This document shows positions 1 through 9,938 of a stretch of 64,000 nucleotides of DNA, piece after piece. Position 1 is the stretch's first letter; the number at the start of each line of letters is the position of its first letter. Where the stretch lies: the NCBI GenBank assembly GCA_035379625.1, contig DAOSVM010000001.1:62001-126000 (forward strand), given 5' to 3'. The stretch comes from DAOSCP01 sp035379625 (GTDB lineage Bacteria; Bacteroidota; Ignavibacteria; Ignavibacteriales; DAOSCP01). A model generated the notes under the pieces. The model had not been told where the DNA came from. It worked only from the letters and a program-made list of their open reading frames with translations, and ran no database searches. Position numbers and translations under genes: made by a program.

Positions 1-116
1 CATATTTTCAATGACAACTTAATAATATTATTAGTAGTTTTTCTTATTGTAAATTGTTAATTTATTGTAAAGATATATTTAATTTGTTCTATTTTTTATG
101 ATATATAAGTATATCT

Positions 117-154
117 CTCGGACAGTGTAAGCTAAGCCCGTGCGGCGCACGGGC
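117..154 (+). repeat. REP-like element, copy 1
   Basis: The conserved core CTCGGACAGTGTAAGC (117-132) is followed after a short TAA spacer by a perfect 8-bp stem (136-143 with 147-154, sequence GCCCGTGC/GCACGGGC) with a 3-nt loop. The core recurs at 591-607, 37152-37168 and 51994-52010. The GC-rich stem stands out in this AT-rich genome. The layout (conserved core, then variable hairpin) is like REP elements mobilised by RAYT transposases, but no RAYT gene is in the window, so that is only an analogy. Confidence 0.65.
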
Positions 155-535
155 GAGCTAAAGCTCAAAATATTATCATTTATTATACTTATTAATCGCT
201 AATTATCTACATTTTGATATCTTTACAATTCTTCAAACAAATAAAATTTTAATTAAGGTATTTTTCAATTTAAATTATTCGTGATGCAACTTTTATTCGT
301 ATATGCAATATATTTGTAATTACAATATATTATTTAATAAATAATATTATATATTTGCAATTATTTAGTAATTACGAATATATTATGATATTAAACCACT
401 CAGGTGTTATCTAATATAAGCTAAGAGCCGAAGTATTAAACTCCCAAACAAGCTACTCCTGATACATATCTAAGAGAAAAGATGCTAGAGTTTACCCGGC
501 TTCATATTGGAAGGTAGAAAAGGAATGTATTTTAT

Positions 536-551
536 CGGGCCTTCGGGCCCG
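536..551. other. UUCG-loop hairpin
   Basis: CGGGCC-TTCG-GGCCCG is a perfect 6-bp GC stem closed by the very stable UUCG tetraloop. It sits just before the 12-bp stem of repeat copy 2. There is no U-tract after it on the + strand, so it is not a standard intrinsic terminator in that direction. Confidence 0.6.
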
Positions 552-553
552 CT

Positions 554-607
554 GCCCCTTGCAGCTTTCGTCATGCTGCAAGGGGCTTAAGCTTATACTG
601 CCCGAGC
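554..607 (-). repeat. REP-like element, copy 2
   Basis: Read on the minus strand, the core GCTCGGGCAGTATAAGC (607-591) is followed by TTAA and a perfect 12-bp stem GCCCCTTGCAGC/GCTGCAAGGGGC (554-565 with 575-586) with a 9-nt loop. It points towards copy 1, so the two copies form imperfect inverted repeats of about 25 bp around a 490-bp non-coding segment. It also lies directly downstream of the terminator of the T9SS gene, on the same strand. Confidence 0.65.
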
Positions 608-634
608 TAAGTATAATTTTTATTTTTAAAATAA

Positions 635-666
635 AAAGGCAAGGTCGCTTAAGCTTCCCTGCCTTT
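635..666 (-). terminator. Intrinsic terminator of the T9SS gene
   Basis: On the minus strand AAAGGCAGGG (666-657) pairs imperfectly with CCTTGCCTTT (644-635) and is followed by TTTTATTTT. It lies 36 nt after the stop codon at 702, where a rho-independent terminator of this gene would be expected. Confidence 0.65.
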
Positions 667-701
667 CCACTAAGACTTTTTAGAGGTAACTAGATAAAAT
701 C

Positions 702-3700
702 TTATTTCAACAACATCATCTTCTTTGTATTTACAAATTTACCACCATCTTGTCCAACAACTTCTAATCTATAAATATAAACGCCTGAAGCTAAGTTAGC
801 AGCATTGAAGTTTATAGTCTTAAGACCTGCAGTCAAATGGCCATTAACCAAAGTTGCAACTTCTTGGCCTAAGATGTTATAAATTTTCAAATTAACCATA
901 GCATCTTGTTTTAAGGCAAATTTAATGGTTGTTGTTGGGTTAAATGGGTTTGGATAATTCTGATACAATGCATATGTTTCTGGTATTACATTTCCATTAT
1001 TTTCTATACCAACAACTGGAGCAGGTTCATAGTATAATTCTACCCATAAATCAGAATTAATATTGGTATAGATTGAACCAGTTTGCCAAGCGTACCAAGC
1101 GTTATCACTCCATAATTCCCAAACTCTATAGTTAACAGGAACACCAGTAAATCCACGATGTTGATCACATACAATTGCAAAAGTGTCATTTAATGAAGGT
1201 TTCCATTCAACAGTAACAAAAACTGGCCCATTAGCAACAATAGGATTATCAAATAAGAATGTATTACCAGCAAATGTAGTATCAATTTGGTCTGTAGTTG
1301 AAACAATTTTAGCTAACATAGTATTTTTATCCGGTCCGTTAGCTTTTGGATCTGTAGCACCACTTGTGTTTCTTATGTAATATGTAATAGTATCTGGAGC
1401 ATCTATAACTTTTTTTGCACCATAGAAAATTTTGAAACCGTTAATTTTATCATTAGCTTTAACATCAAATCTTTGTGCTTTACCTAAATCTCCATAATAA
1501 TTTGGACCAGCGTACCAACCACCACCAGAAATTTTGTATAATGCAGGTTTTGTAATATCATAATATTTTAATGTATCATATTGCTGTGCTGCTATATCAA
1601 CGGATGTAGTAAATCTAGCGAAACCATTATTTGTTCCTAATACAAAGACGTCAAAATCTTCAGTTTCTTGGTTTTCATTATATTTATTTAAATTAGGCAC
1701 TACAGTAACATTACCAGTTGCATTCCCATTTTTATTTGTACCAAGTGAAGGAGTTTCAGCTACAAGAACTGCTTCTTGTAGTCCATCTGTAACATCGTAA
1801 ACAAAAGCTTTTTCTAAAGGTGGATTAGAATTACCTGTATAATCACATTGGTAAGTAACAACGTATTTTCTACCTAATTTATTGAACATATTGACAGTTG
1901 TTGCACCATCTGGAACTAATGTAGAAGGCATTTCCTCTAAGACTGTTCCGTTTTGATGAATTCTATAAATTTTCTTTGGATAAGCTTTGAATAAATATGT
2001 AGTATCGTCAAATGGGCAAGCATAAGGAACAGTACCTTTAATATTTGGATCGGCAATTGTAATTTCATTTGGTGTAAATGTGTTGCCATTATCTGTAGTT
2101 GTAAATACAACAAATTTATTTGTATTAGCAATACCTGCTAATATTTTCAAACTATTATCAGATAATTTACCATAAACGTTTATAGCATCACCTATTCTTG
2201 AACCAGTGCTTACATATGATATAACTGCTTTATTAGAATCAGGTTTAGAAGTTTTTGTAAAATATCTATAAACAGTAAATTCACTGCCTGCTTGAGCATT
2301 AAGTGTCATATTAGCAACAAATAAATCACCTTCTTGAGAAGCGCCTGCCACATTAATTGGGAAATAACCTTTATCTACAGCTGGTTTAGGTAAAGTAGTT
2401 AAGCTATCTCCTGTTTTAATATCGTGAACTACAATTTTTGGACCACCATTTCTTGTGACTACAAAATAAGCCCATTTATTGCCAAATTTTGCGACTGTAC
2501 CACCTCTTTCTGTATTACCGTTAGTTGAGAAATATTTAGGTAATTTATCACCAAATTTTCTCATAGCTGCCATCATCTTTCTAAATTTCAACATAGGTTG
2601 ATCAGGCATTTTTGTTAATCCTAGAGCTATAATTCCATTATTTGGGCTTAATAAATATAATACTTTTTCTTCTTTTACATATTGATTATTCATAAATATT
2701 GGGAAGCTTCCTTGTACCATCGAGCCAATACCAGTAGAGTTAACCATATTGCCAAATTTTGGTAAAACAAATTTGTTAACTAGATAATCTTTACCGTTAG
2801 TTACTTCTGTGAAAATTAAAGTAGGCCTATTGATAGTATCGGGAAAAATTTGAGTATAAGAAACTACAAAATTTCTTTCTTCTAAACCTAAATATGTGTC
2901 ATATGTTGCAATATCTGATGCTTCAAGTGACACTACATCACTATCTACAGCGAATAAACTATCTCCAGTTGCTGATAATTGGTATAATGGTTTACCTGGA
3001 ACTTTGAAAATAAATGTCAAATTATTATTTTGTTCAATTGGTTCAATAGATGGTAAACCAACAGCTAAATTAGAACTATAAGTTATTGAATCTAATGTTT
3101 TTATATTATTTTTAATTTTCAATGTATAGAACTTATTAATGCTATCTACAGGGAAAGTTATAACAAGACTACTATCGTAATCAATATATTTAACTTTTAC
3201 TCTATAACCAACTTTATTAGCAACAGTAAATTTATGATATAGAACTGGCAATAAATTATCGTCTACATATTTGAATATTTTAACATCATTTCCTATATCA
3301 GAAGGGGAAATAGCAAAAAGCTGATTATTTATTGCAAGGAGTGAAGTATATTTGACATTCTGTGGAATAGGCACTTTTTTCAAAAATGCACCATTATAAG
3401 CATTATGTACATAAATAGTCGATTTATTCTTAGCATTTGAAAGTACATAAAGTTTAGCTTTACCTTTTGGTGAGGCAAATGCTAAACTAACTTCACTTGC
3501 AGTGGAATCAAAATAAAATGGGTAGTTATTTTTATTTTTTGAAAGTTCCCAATAAACTTTAATATTTTCAGTAAAAGGTGGTAAGAAATCACTATTCATA
3601 GATGGCTGTAGTTGATATCCATCCAAAGCAGGTGAAGAAACTGTAAATTGCCCTACATTAGCTATAATATCACATCTTTTTGGTAATAATGCAGGAGTGA

Positions 3701-4093
3701 AAGCATTACCATTATTGGCTATCCTTACTATTATAGTGTCACCTTTACCATTAGTATATTTTACATTTTTTGCACCTGTTACAGGGAATACAGTTGAAGT
3801 ATCAGCTTTGAAAAGATATTTAACAACAACTAATTTTCCTTCTAAATCCTCACCATTATTTTTTATGGCTTGTAATGTAACTTCCTGTGGTAATGGTCTT
3901 GTTTTTTTAGATATAAGTATTATACTGTCACAATTAGGAATTACTTCACTCAGACCGTTATAAATAGTTAATTTTCCATATATTTCTACTTCATCACCAA
4001 CGTCGGGTAGCCAATTTAATTTTGTATATCTATAAACATAAATTCCAGCTGTATTATCTTGAAGGAAGAATGCACCTTTTGAATCTAGATTTT
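702..4093 (-). CDS. T9SS-sorted propeller protein, C-terminal part (frameshifted)
   Basis: This is the downstream part of a large exported protein whose reading frame is broken at 4090-4094. The coordinates span the part that continues the homology; the first usable in-frame start codon inside it is a TTG at 3626, with no good SD. The order is: remainder of an OB-fold-like domain, two further copies of the WD/beta-propeller-like module seen in the upstream part (one beginning near 3560, one near 2530), a jelly-roll-like segment, and a C-terminal T9SS type A sorting domain of about 80 residues with NYPNPFNP, LKIYNILGQEV and ASGVYIYRLEV. Such proteins are exported by Sec, moved across the outer membrane by T9SS and held on or released from the surface. 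The function is unknown; adhesion or polymer binding is a guess. Confidence 0.7.
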
Positions 4094-5263
4094 TAGAGGT
4101 AAAACAACACCTTTAATGTGAACGACTTTATTAAGTTTATCTGGTTTATCGTTGACAATAGTTTGCTTTCTAGCATCTGCTATAGATGATAGAGCATAGA
4201 AATCTGTTTCATAAGCAGCAACACCATTATTAGTAGATAAAACATAAACTCTTACTTTTCCATTAGTTAATACATCTATACCAACATCACCTGTGCCATT
4301 TGCATTTGCATTTTTATAGAGAGACGGTGTGAAATGAATAAATTGAGCACGGTTTGCACCATATGTGACATCATAAAATGCTAAATTTTCAGTCGTTGAA
4401 CCATATCTATATAAAATTACATAACGTCGACTATCAAAGTTATATACTCTTAATGCATTTGCTCCAGTTGGTATAAGTGAACTTGTTGAAAGACTTAACT
4501 GATTTCCATCTTTATCAAAATATCTTAAATTTTCTCCATTAGCTTTCCAATAAAAATTTGTATCTCCAATTGCTACAGGATATACAACTGCACTAGCAAC
4601 ACTTGTAAGCGCAGGTATTTTTAACTTAATGACTTTTTCAAATACTAAAGAATCCGTAGAAGAATCATATTTAAATCTTATTACATTATTTCCTCTACCT
4701 GATGTAGATGTAGCACTTGCAGCATAAAGTCTAAAAGTTCCGTCAGAAATTTTACCAATTACACTAAATTTATCTCCTAAACGTATACTTGCTCCAGTTC
4801 CTAATCCGATAGTATCACTATAAGATAACACAACTTTAGGCATTGTATCAGCTAAATTTTTCCATCTGTAAACTTTAAAAGGTGATGTTAAGTGCCCAAT
4901 AGTTAAATTTCCTACAAATATTTGACCATCATCAGAAATTTCGACATCGCATAAAACAGCACCTGAACCACCTGTTATAATATTTGATTTAGGTAAAGCG
5001 CCAATGGAATCACCTGTTTGAGCATTTAATATAACTATCTGGTTACCAACAGCTGCTGCTCGTGTTGCAACCAAAACGACTTTTTGTCCACCTACAGTTC
5101 CAAAAGCCATACCTCGAACGGTGTTATCAGTACCTGTACCTAACCATTTGGGAGTTGTAGTGGAATTTTTGAAAGAAATGTCCCATAGAGTTTGATATTG
5201 TGTATACCCTATGGCACTAAATAAGAAATAGAATAAAAATAGCAAGGAAAGTTTGTTTTTCAT
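4085..5263 (-). CDS. T9SS-sorted propeller protein, N-terminal part (frameshifted)
   Basis: The start is the ATG at 5263, where GGGGG precedes it by 7 nt and the protein opens with a Sec signal peptide (MKNKLSLLFLFYFLFSAIGY); the longer open frame upstream adds only an unlikely leader. After the signal peptide come about 340 residues of a beta-propeller-like module (motifs such as VVLVATR, GDSIGALP, YVLSTNNGVAAYE). The frame then stops in the first strand of an OB-fold-like domain (VVHIKGVVLPLK). The rest of that domain continues at once in the -1 frame. One missing A in the A5 run at 4090-4094 explains the break, so this and the downstream open frame are very probably one gene of about 1,520 codons. 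Confidence 0.75.
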   Translation of the reverse strand: MKNKLSLLFLFYFLFSAIGYTQYQTLWDISFKNSTTTPKWLGTGTDNTVRGMAFGTVGGQKVVLVATRAAAVGNQIVILNAQTGDSIGALPKSNIITGGSGAVLCDVEISDDGQIFVGNLTIGHLTSPFKVYRWKNLADTMPKVVLSYSDTIGLGTGASIRLGDKFSVIGKISDGTFRLYAASATSTSGRGNNVIRFKYDSSTDSLVFEKVIKLKIPALTSVASAVVYPVAIGDTNFYWKANGENLRYFDKDGNQLSLSTSSLIPTGANALRVYNFDSRRYVILYRYGSTTENLAFYDVTYGANRAQFIHFTPSLYKNANANGTGDVGIDVLTNGKVRVYVLSTNNGVAAYETDFYALSSIADARKQTIVNDKPDKLNKVVHIKGVVLPLKI

Positions 5264-5374
5264 TAAAATCCCCCAAGTTTGTGAAAAATTTATAGTTTTG
5301 TTATAAATTAGTGAAAAAAAATATATTTTTACCATAATTTATATTAATTTTCCATTATTTTTATATAAACAATA

Positions 5375-5905
5375 TTATTTTTTTATAAATGCATCTTTTA
5401 CAATATTTTTCACTCTTTTTAGATCTTTTCTTGCTGCTTCTTCGGATTTATAGTTGACACTTCTAAGTACATAAACTTTTTTGTTTTTATCAAAATTAAT
5501 AAATATTTCTACACCTAATTTATCTGCATATTTTTGATAATATTTCTGAGCATTATCTTCACTAGAGAAAGCTCCTATTTGGATAAAAATTTCTCCTTCT
5601 TTGTTATTTTCAATTTTCTTTATTCCAATATTTTTTTTGTTTTTTTTCTCTTCTTTAGTTTCATCGGTATTGATTTTATTATTTTCTTCATTCAAATCAA
5701 TTACAATTGTTTTAGTTATTGGTGGCTTATTTAACTGTAATTCACCCTGTCCTTGATTGATGTTAATAGTATCATTTACAACGGTAGAATCTGTATCAAA
5801 TGCTGGATCTTCGATAAAAGCATCTTCATTTAATAATTCTGGTTTCGATGAAGAGCATCCCCAAAAAACGACCATTAGAATCAAAATAAAAAGTAAATTT
5901 TTCAT
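5375..5905 (-). CDS. SPOR-domain lipoprotein
   Basis: The protein has 176 residues. It starts with a lipoprotein signal peptide ending in the lipobox VFWGC, so it should be acylated and membrane-anchored. A low-complexity linker rich in Asn, Glu and Lys (about 25-100) leads to a C-terminal SPOR domain (about 102-170: IFIQIGAFSSEDNAQKYY, VYVLRSVNYKSEEAA). SPOR domains bind denuded septal peptidoglycan, so a role in cell division or wall remodelling is likely. It is followed after 111 nt by the T9SS protein on the same strand and faces the DUF6588-like gene across a 149-bp AT-rich gap. The domain call is firm; the exact role is not. Confidence 0.85.
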   Translation of the reverse strand: MKNLLFILILMVVFWGCSSSKPELLNEDAFIEDPAFDTDSTVVNDTININQGQGELQLNKPPITKTIVIDLNEENNKINTDETKEEKKNKKNIGIKKIENNKEGEIFIQIGAFSSEDNAQKYYQKYADKLGVEIFINFDKNKKVYVLRSVNYKSEEAARKDLKRVKNIVKDAFIKK

Positions 5906-6054
5906 TTATTTCACCATTCATTAATAATTAAACTTTTTAAATTATTATAACAAATAAATATATAATTTCAAAATTGAACTTTTCTATTTGTTATATTGTT
6001 AGAATTTTTGTATTATAAATTGTATTTTCTTATCAAATTAATAGGAGATAAAAT

Positions 6055-7197
6055 ATGAAAAAATTTTTATTTATGTTTTTATTAAGTATTTCTCTTACCA
6101 ACCTAATGGCTGAAGATTTACAAAGCTTATTAAAAGGTCTCGGCCAAGATGTTGCCAAAGGGTATTTATCACCATTATCTAACTCTTTTGGTTCAAATAT
6201 CAATACAGGCTGGGTACACCGTGCGGCACCAAATAAGTTTTTAGGTTTAGATCTCGAAATAAATGTAATAACAATGGCTACACCTTTCAACTCATCTGAT
6301 AAGAACTATTCTGTTGGTGGTACTTTTAATTATGTATTTACAGCATCAGATGCTACTACACTTGCTAATCAGTTTGACTATAGCAGTATAAAAGCTCCTG
6401 GTGATGCAACCGGAACATCTCCTGCTACTGCTACTTTAAGGGCACAAGTTAAAGATCAATTAATAAAAGAGTTACAAGGACAAAATTTAACTTATAAGTT
6501 AACAATTGCCGGCCCAACAATTATTGGTAAAAAATCAGAATACTTAAAAGTTAAGTTCGATCCACAGGATTTGAATGTAAATGTAGGGGGTAACAATTAT
6601 ACAGTAAAAGTTAATAGCCCAGTCGAACAACAAGTAAATAATATTTATGGCTATTTAGACGGTTTATCTGCTTTACCTTTTGGTGTACCACAAATTACCT
6701 TAGGTACAGTTTATGGAACACAAGTGACAGTACGTGGACTTCCATCCATAGAAATTGACAAAGATTTAGGCAAATTCTCATATTTTGGAATAGGTCTAAA
6801 CCACAATATCGATCAATGGATACCTCTTCCTATTCCTTTTAACCTCTCAGCTGGCTTTTTTACACAAACTATGAAAGTAGGAGATATCTTCAAAAGCAAT
6901 GGTACAACATTCGGAATTTTTGCAAGTAAAACTTTTGGGTTCGCATTCTTAAATGTAACTCCATATGGAAATTTAACTTTTGAAAATTCTACAACTAAAA
7001 TCAATTACGATTTACAAGTTTTAAATCCAGCAACTAATAATACAGAGATAGTCCCAATTTCTTTTGACCTTTCAGGCGGCAATAAAACCAAATTAACTAT
7101 AGGTTCTGCCTTTAAACTTGGTATAATTAATCTAAATATTGAATATGGAATTGCCAAATATAACACTATTAGTGCAGGTTTAGGAATTATAATATAA
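6055..7197 (+). CDS. DUF6588-like outer-membrane protein
   Basis: The protein has 380 residues with an N-terminal signal peptide (about 1-19, ending LMA-ED). AGGAGATAAA lies just upstream of the ATG. The second half has the short amphipathic beta-strand pattern of an outer-membrane barrel, with phrases typical of the DUF6588 family of Bacteroidota: LPFGVPQITLGTVYGTQVTVR and KFSYFGIGLNHNIDQWIPLP. The last residues (AGLGIII) are hydrophobic rather than the usual terminal aromatic. No transport or enzymatic function is known for the family. The gene stands alone and is closed by a strong hairpin terminator. The family name is from memory and unchecked. Confidence 0.7.
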   Translation: MKKFLFMFLLSISLTNLMAEDLQSLLKGLGQDVAKGYLSPLSNSFGSNINTGWVHRAAPNKFLGLDLEINVITMATPFNSSDKNYSVGGTFNYVFTASDATTLANQFDYSSIKAPGDATGTSPATATLRAQVKDQLIKELQGQNLTYKLTIAGPTIIGKKSEYLKVKFDPQDLNVNVGGNNYTVKVNSPVEQQVNNIYGYLDGLSALPFGVPQITLGTVYGTQVTVRGLPSIEIDKDLGKFSYFGIGLNHNIDQWIPLPIPFNLSAGFFTQTMKVGDIFKSNGTTFGIFASKTFGFAFLNVTPYGNLTFENSTTKINYDLQVLNPATNNTEIVPISFDLSGGNKTKLTIGSAFKLGIINLNIEYGIAKYNTISAGLGIII

Positions 7198-7221
7198 TTT
7201 TTTATATCTATTTTATAAATT

Positions 7222-7252
7222 AAGGACTTTTACTAAATTAGTAGAAGTCCTT
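7222..7252 (+). terminator. Intrinsic terminator after the DUF6588-like gene
   Basis: AAGGACTTTTACTA pairs with TAGTAGAAGTCCTT over 14 bp (one G-U) around a 3-nt AAT loop, followed by a run of T. It lies between the stop at 7197 and polA at 7275, so polA is probably transcribed separately or by read-through. Confidence 0.9.
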
Positions 7253-7274
7253 TTTTAATTTTAAAGAGATAATT

Positions 7275-9929
7275 ATGAAATCACTATTTATTGTAGATTC
7301 AATGGCACTTATTTTTAAATCTTATTATGCAATGATAAATAATCCATTAAAAAGCCCTTCAGGTTTTCCAACAAGTGCAATTTACGGATTTTACAACCAA
7401 CTATTTAAAATTATTGAAACCTATAAACCAGAATATTTAATTTTAACTTATGATGCAAAAGAAAAAACATTCCGTCACGAAGAATATGAACAATATAAAT
7501 CATCAAGAATTAAAATACCTGAAGATTTAATTCCTCAAATTGAAAAAATCAAAGAGCTCAATAATTTACTACAAATTCCATCGATAATAAAACCGGGATA
7601 CGAAGCTGATGATATTATCGGTAGTTTATCAAATTATTTCTCACAAAAAAATGTAAAATGTTATATAATATCTCCTGATAAAGATTTATTACAGCTTATA
7701 AATCGTTATACTTTCATCATCCGCCCCAAGAATGATGATATCCAACTTTATGACATTGATAAATTTGTATCAGAATTTAATTTTGAACCTCAATACATGG
7801 TTGACTATTTAGCTTTAGTTGGTGATGCTTCGGATGATATACCTGGAGTGAAAGGCTTAGGCCCCAAAACTGTTCAACCATTAATTGAAAAATATAAAAC
7901 AATAGAAAATTTATATGATCATATAGATGAACTAGCAAATTCTGTTAAAAATAAATTGCTAGAGAATAAAGAGAATGCCTTCCTTTCAAAAAAATTAGCT
8001 ACAATTCATAAAGAAATAGAATTACCTTTTGATATTGAATTCTACAAACTCAAAAAAATAGATATTGAACCTGTTATTAATGAATTAAACACTTTAGGAA
8101 TTAAAAACATACAAACAAAAATTTTTGAATATTTTCGACTTCCATCAACTCATATTCGTAATGATGTTAATGGGTATGAAAATAATTATAATGAAATTGA
8201 AATAAAATCAAAAGATGAATTAAATAGTTTAAAAAAGAAATTACCACTTCTTTTCTCTCTCAGATGCTTTTTGAAAGATGATAAGAATTATATTATTGGA
8301 ATAGATAAACTTGAATTAGCATTCGATAATACTACTAAATATGTTATAAAAATATCAAATGATAACTTAGATTTATTTGGTAATTCAATAGATAACAACA
8401 GCATAACCAATAATGAAATAAAAGATTTATTAGAATACTTAAATTATAAAAGCAATTTTGTAATAACTGATTCAGCAAAAAATATTTATAAAGCTTATTA
8501 TTTTTTTGATATTCAACCTCAATTTCAGCTATTTGATATCCCACTTGCTCATTATTTATTAGCTCCAGAAGCATCACGTAAAATTTACGATATTAGTCAA
8601 TCAACCTTAAAAATTTCAATAAATGAAACATCATTTAATAACTATCAAATTTTGTATTATCAACAAATTACTCAAAATCTCATTACAAAATTAAAGGAAA
8701 ATAATCTACAAGATTTATTGAAGGATATTGAAATTCCATTGGCTAAAGTTCTTGCAAATATTGAAAATAATGGAATTAGAATTGATTTGAATATATTAAA
8801 GGAACTCAAAAATAATTTAAGAAAAGAAATTTTAAAAATAGAAAATAATATATATAAATTAGCTGGACAAATATTCAATATTAACTCACCAAAACAATTG
8901 CAAGAAATATTGTTCCAAAAACTAAATCTTAAACCAGTTACAAAATCAAAAACTGGTTATTCTACAGATGCTCAAGTTCTTGAAGAACTAAAAAATGAAC
9001 ATCCTATAATCGAACAGCTAATAAACTATCGAACATACACAAAATTATTAAATACTTACATCGAAACCTTACCAGAATATATATCCAAAGAAACAGATAA
9101 AATTCATGCACAAATTAACCAAAATATTGCAGCTACAGGAAGGCTTTCAATTTCTAATCCTAATCTTCAAAATATTCCTATCAGAACAGATATAGGACGA
9201 GAAATAAGAAAAGCATTTATCCCCTACGATTCTAATTCTGTGCTAATTAGTGCTGATTACAGTCAAATTGAACTTAGAATATTAGCTCATTTTTCTAAAG
9301 ATAAAGTTCTTGTTACCTCTTTTCAAAATAATTTAGATATTCATACACAAACAGCATCAGAACTTTATGGTGTTAATATAAATGATGTTACGCCTGAAAT
9401 GAGAAGAGCAGCTAAAACAATTAATTTTGGTATAATTTATGGTTTAGGCCCATATGGTTTAAAAACCAGATTAAATATTTCCAATACTGAAGCAAAAGAA
9501 ATAATTAGTAAATATTTTAAAAAATTTAGTGGAATTTTCGAATATATAGAAGAAACTAAAAAGTTTGCTAAAGAAAATAAATTTACTCAAACTCTATTTA
9601 ACAGAAAAAGATTTTTTGAAAATATTGATAGTAAAAATAAAATTTTAGCAAGCTACGAAGAAAGGGCAGCAATAAATCACCCAATACAAGGAACTGCTGC
9701 TGATTTAATCAAAAAAGCTATGATTGAATTACAAAATTTTATCATAAGCAATAATTATCAAACAAAAATTATTTTACAAATTCACGATGAATTATTATTC
9801 AATGTACCAAATAATGAAATTGATATAATGAAATCCCAAATAAAATATATAATGGAAAATACTGTGCATTTATCTGTACCATTACTTGTAGAAGTTGGTG
9901 TTGGTAACAATTGGTACGAAGCACATTAA
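7275..9929 (+). CDS. polA: DNA polymerase I
   Basis: The protein has 884 residues and repairs gaps and replaces Okazaki RNA primers. The N-terminal 5'-3' nuclease domain (about 1-280) keeps its acidic residues (YEADDIIG, SPDKDLL, LVGDASDDIPGVKGLGP). The polymerase domain has motif A (ADYSQIELRILAH, about 657), motif B (RRAAKTINFGIIYG, about 708) and motif C (QIHDELLF, about 836). The middle 3'-5' exonuclease-like domain (about 300-470) lacks the DxE of Exo I and the later metal-binding aspartates, so proofreading is probably lost, as in Taq and Bacillus polymerases. The start has AAAGAG upstream. A TPR protein follows 9 nt later. Confidence 0.96.
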   Translation: MKSLFIVDSMALIFKSYYAMINNPLKSPSGFPTSAIYGFYNQLFKIIETYKPEYLILTYDAKEKTFRHEEYEQYKSSRIKIPEDLIPQIEKIKELNNLLQIPSIIKPGYEADDIIGSLSNYFSQKNVKCYIISPDKDLLQLINRYTFIIRPKNDDIQLYDIDKFVSEFNFEPQYMVDYLALVGDASDDIPGVKGLGPKTVQPLIEKYKTIENLYDHIDELANSVKNKLLENKENAFLSKKLATIHKEIELPFDIEFYKLKKIDIEPVINELNTLGIKNIQTKIFEYFRLPSTHIRNDVNGYENNYNEIEIKSKDELNSLKKKLPLLFSLRCFLKDDKNYIIGIDKLELAFDNTTKYVIKISNDNLDLFGNSIDNNSITNNEIKDLLEYLNYKSNFVITDSAKNIYKAYYFFDIQPQFQLFDIPLAHYLLAPEASRKIYDISQSTLKISINETSFNNYQILYYQQITQNLITKLKENNLQDLLKDIEIPLAKVLANIENNGIRIDLNILKELKNNLRKEILKIENNIYKLAGQIFNINSPKQLQEILFQKLNLKPVTKSKTGYSTDAQVLEELKNEHPIIEQLINYRTYTKLLNTYIETLPEYISKETDKIHAQINQNIAATGRLSISNPNLQNIPIRTDIGREIRKAFIPYDSNSVLISADYSQIELRILAHFSKDKVLVTSFQNNLDIHTQTASELYGVNINDVTPEMRRAAKTINFGIIYGLGPYGLKTRLNISNTEAKEIISKYFKKFSGIFEYIEETKKFAKENKFTQTLFNRKRFFENIDSKNKILASYEERAAINHPIQGTAADLIKKAMIELQNFIISNNYQTKIILQIHDELLFNVPNNEIDIMKSQIKYIMENTVHLSVPLLVEVGVGNNWYEAH

Positions 9930-9938
9930 GGAGATAAT

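Larger units (their letters stand above)
1..634. other. Non-coding region with structured repeats
   Basis: I see no convincing gene here. The first 110 and the 170-400 stretches are plain AT-rich DNA. The region holds two inverted copies of a dispersed hairpin repeat (117-154 and 554-607) and a UUCG-loop hairpin (536-551). The part between about 420 and 535 is visibly less AT-rich than its surroundings and has short open stretches, but no start, SD or family I recognise. It could be the inside of a small non-autonomous element or a decayed gene. Confidence 0.5.

Noticed and set aside
554..586. 12-bp hairpin as an intrinsic terminator
   Set aside because: No T-run follows it on either strand; it belongs to the dispersed repeat family.
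4085..4100. Programmed -1 frameshifting in the T9SS gene
   Set aside because: The site CTA-AAA-ATC is not a complete slippery heptamer and no pseudoknot was seen; an A-run indel is simpler. Kept as an open alternative in the findings.
6033..6290. 85-residue minus-strand frame over the start of the DUF6588-like gene
   Set aside because: It is antisense to a signal-peptide gene with good SD and has no recognisable features.
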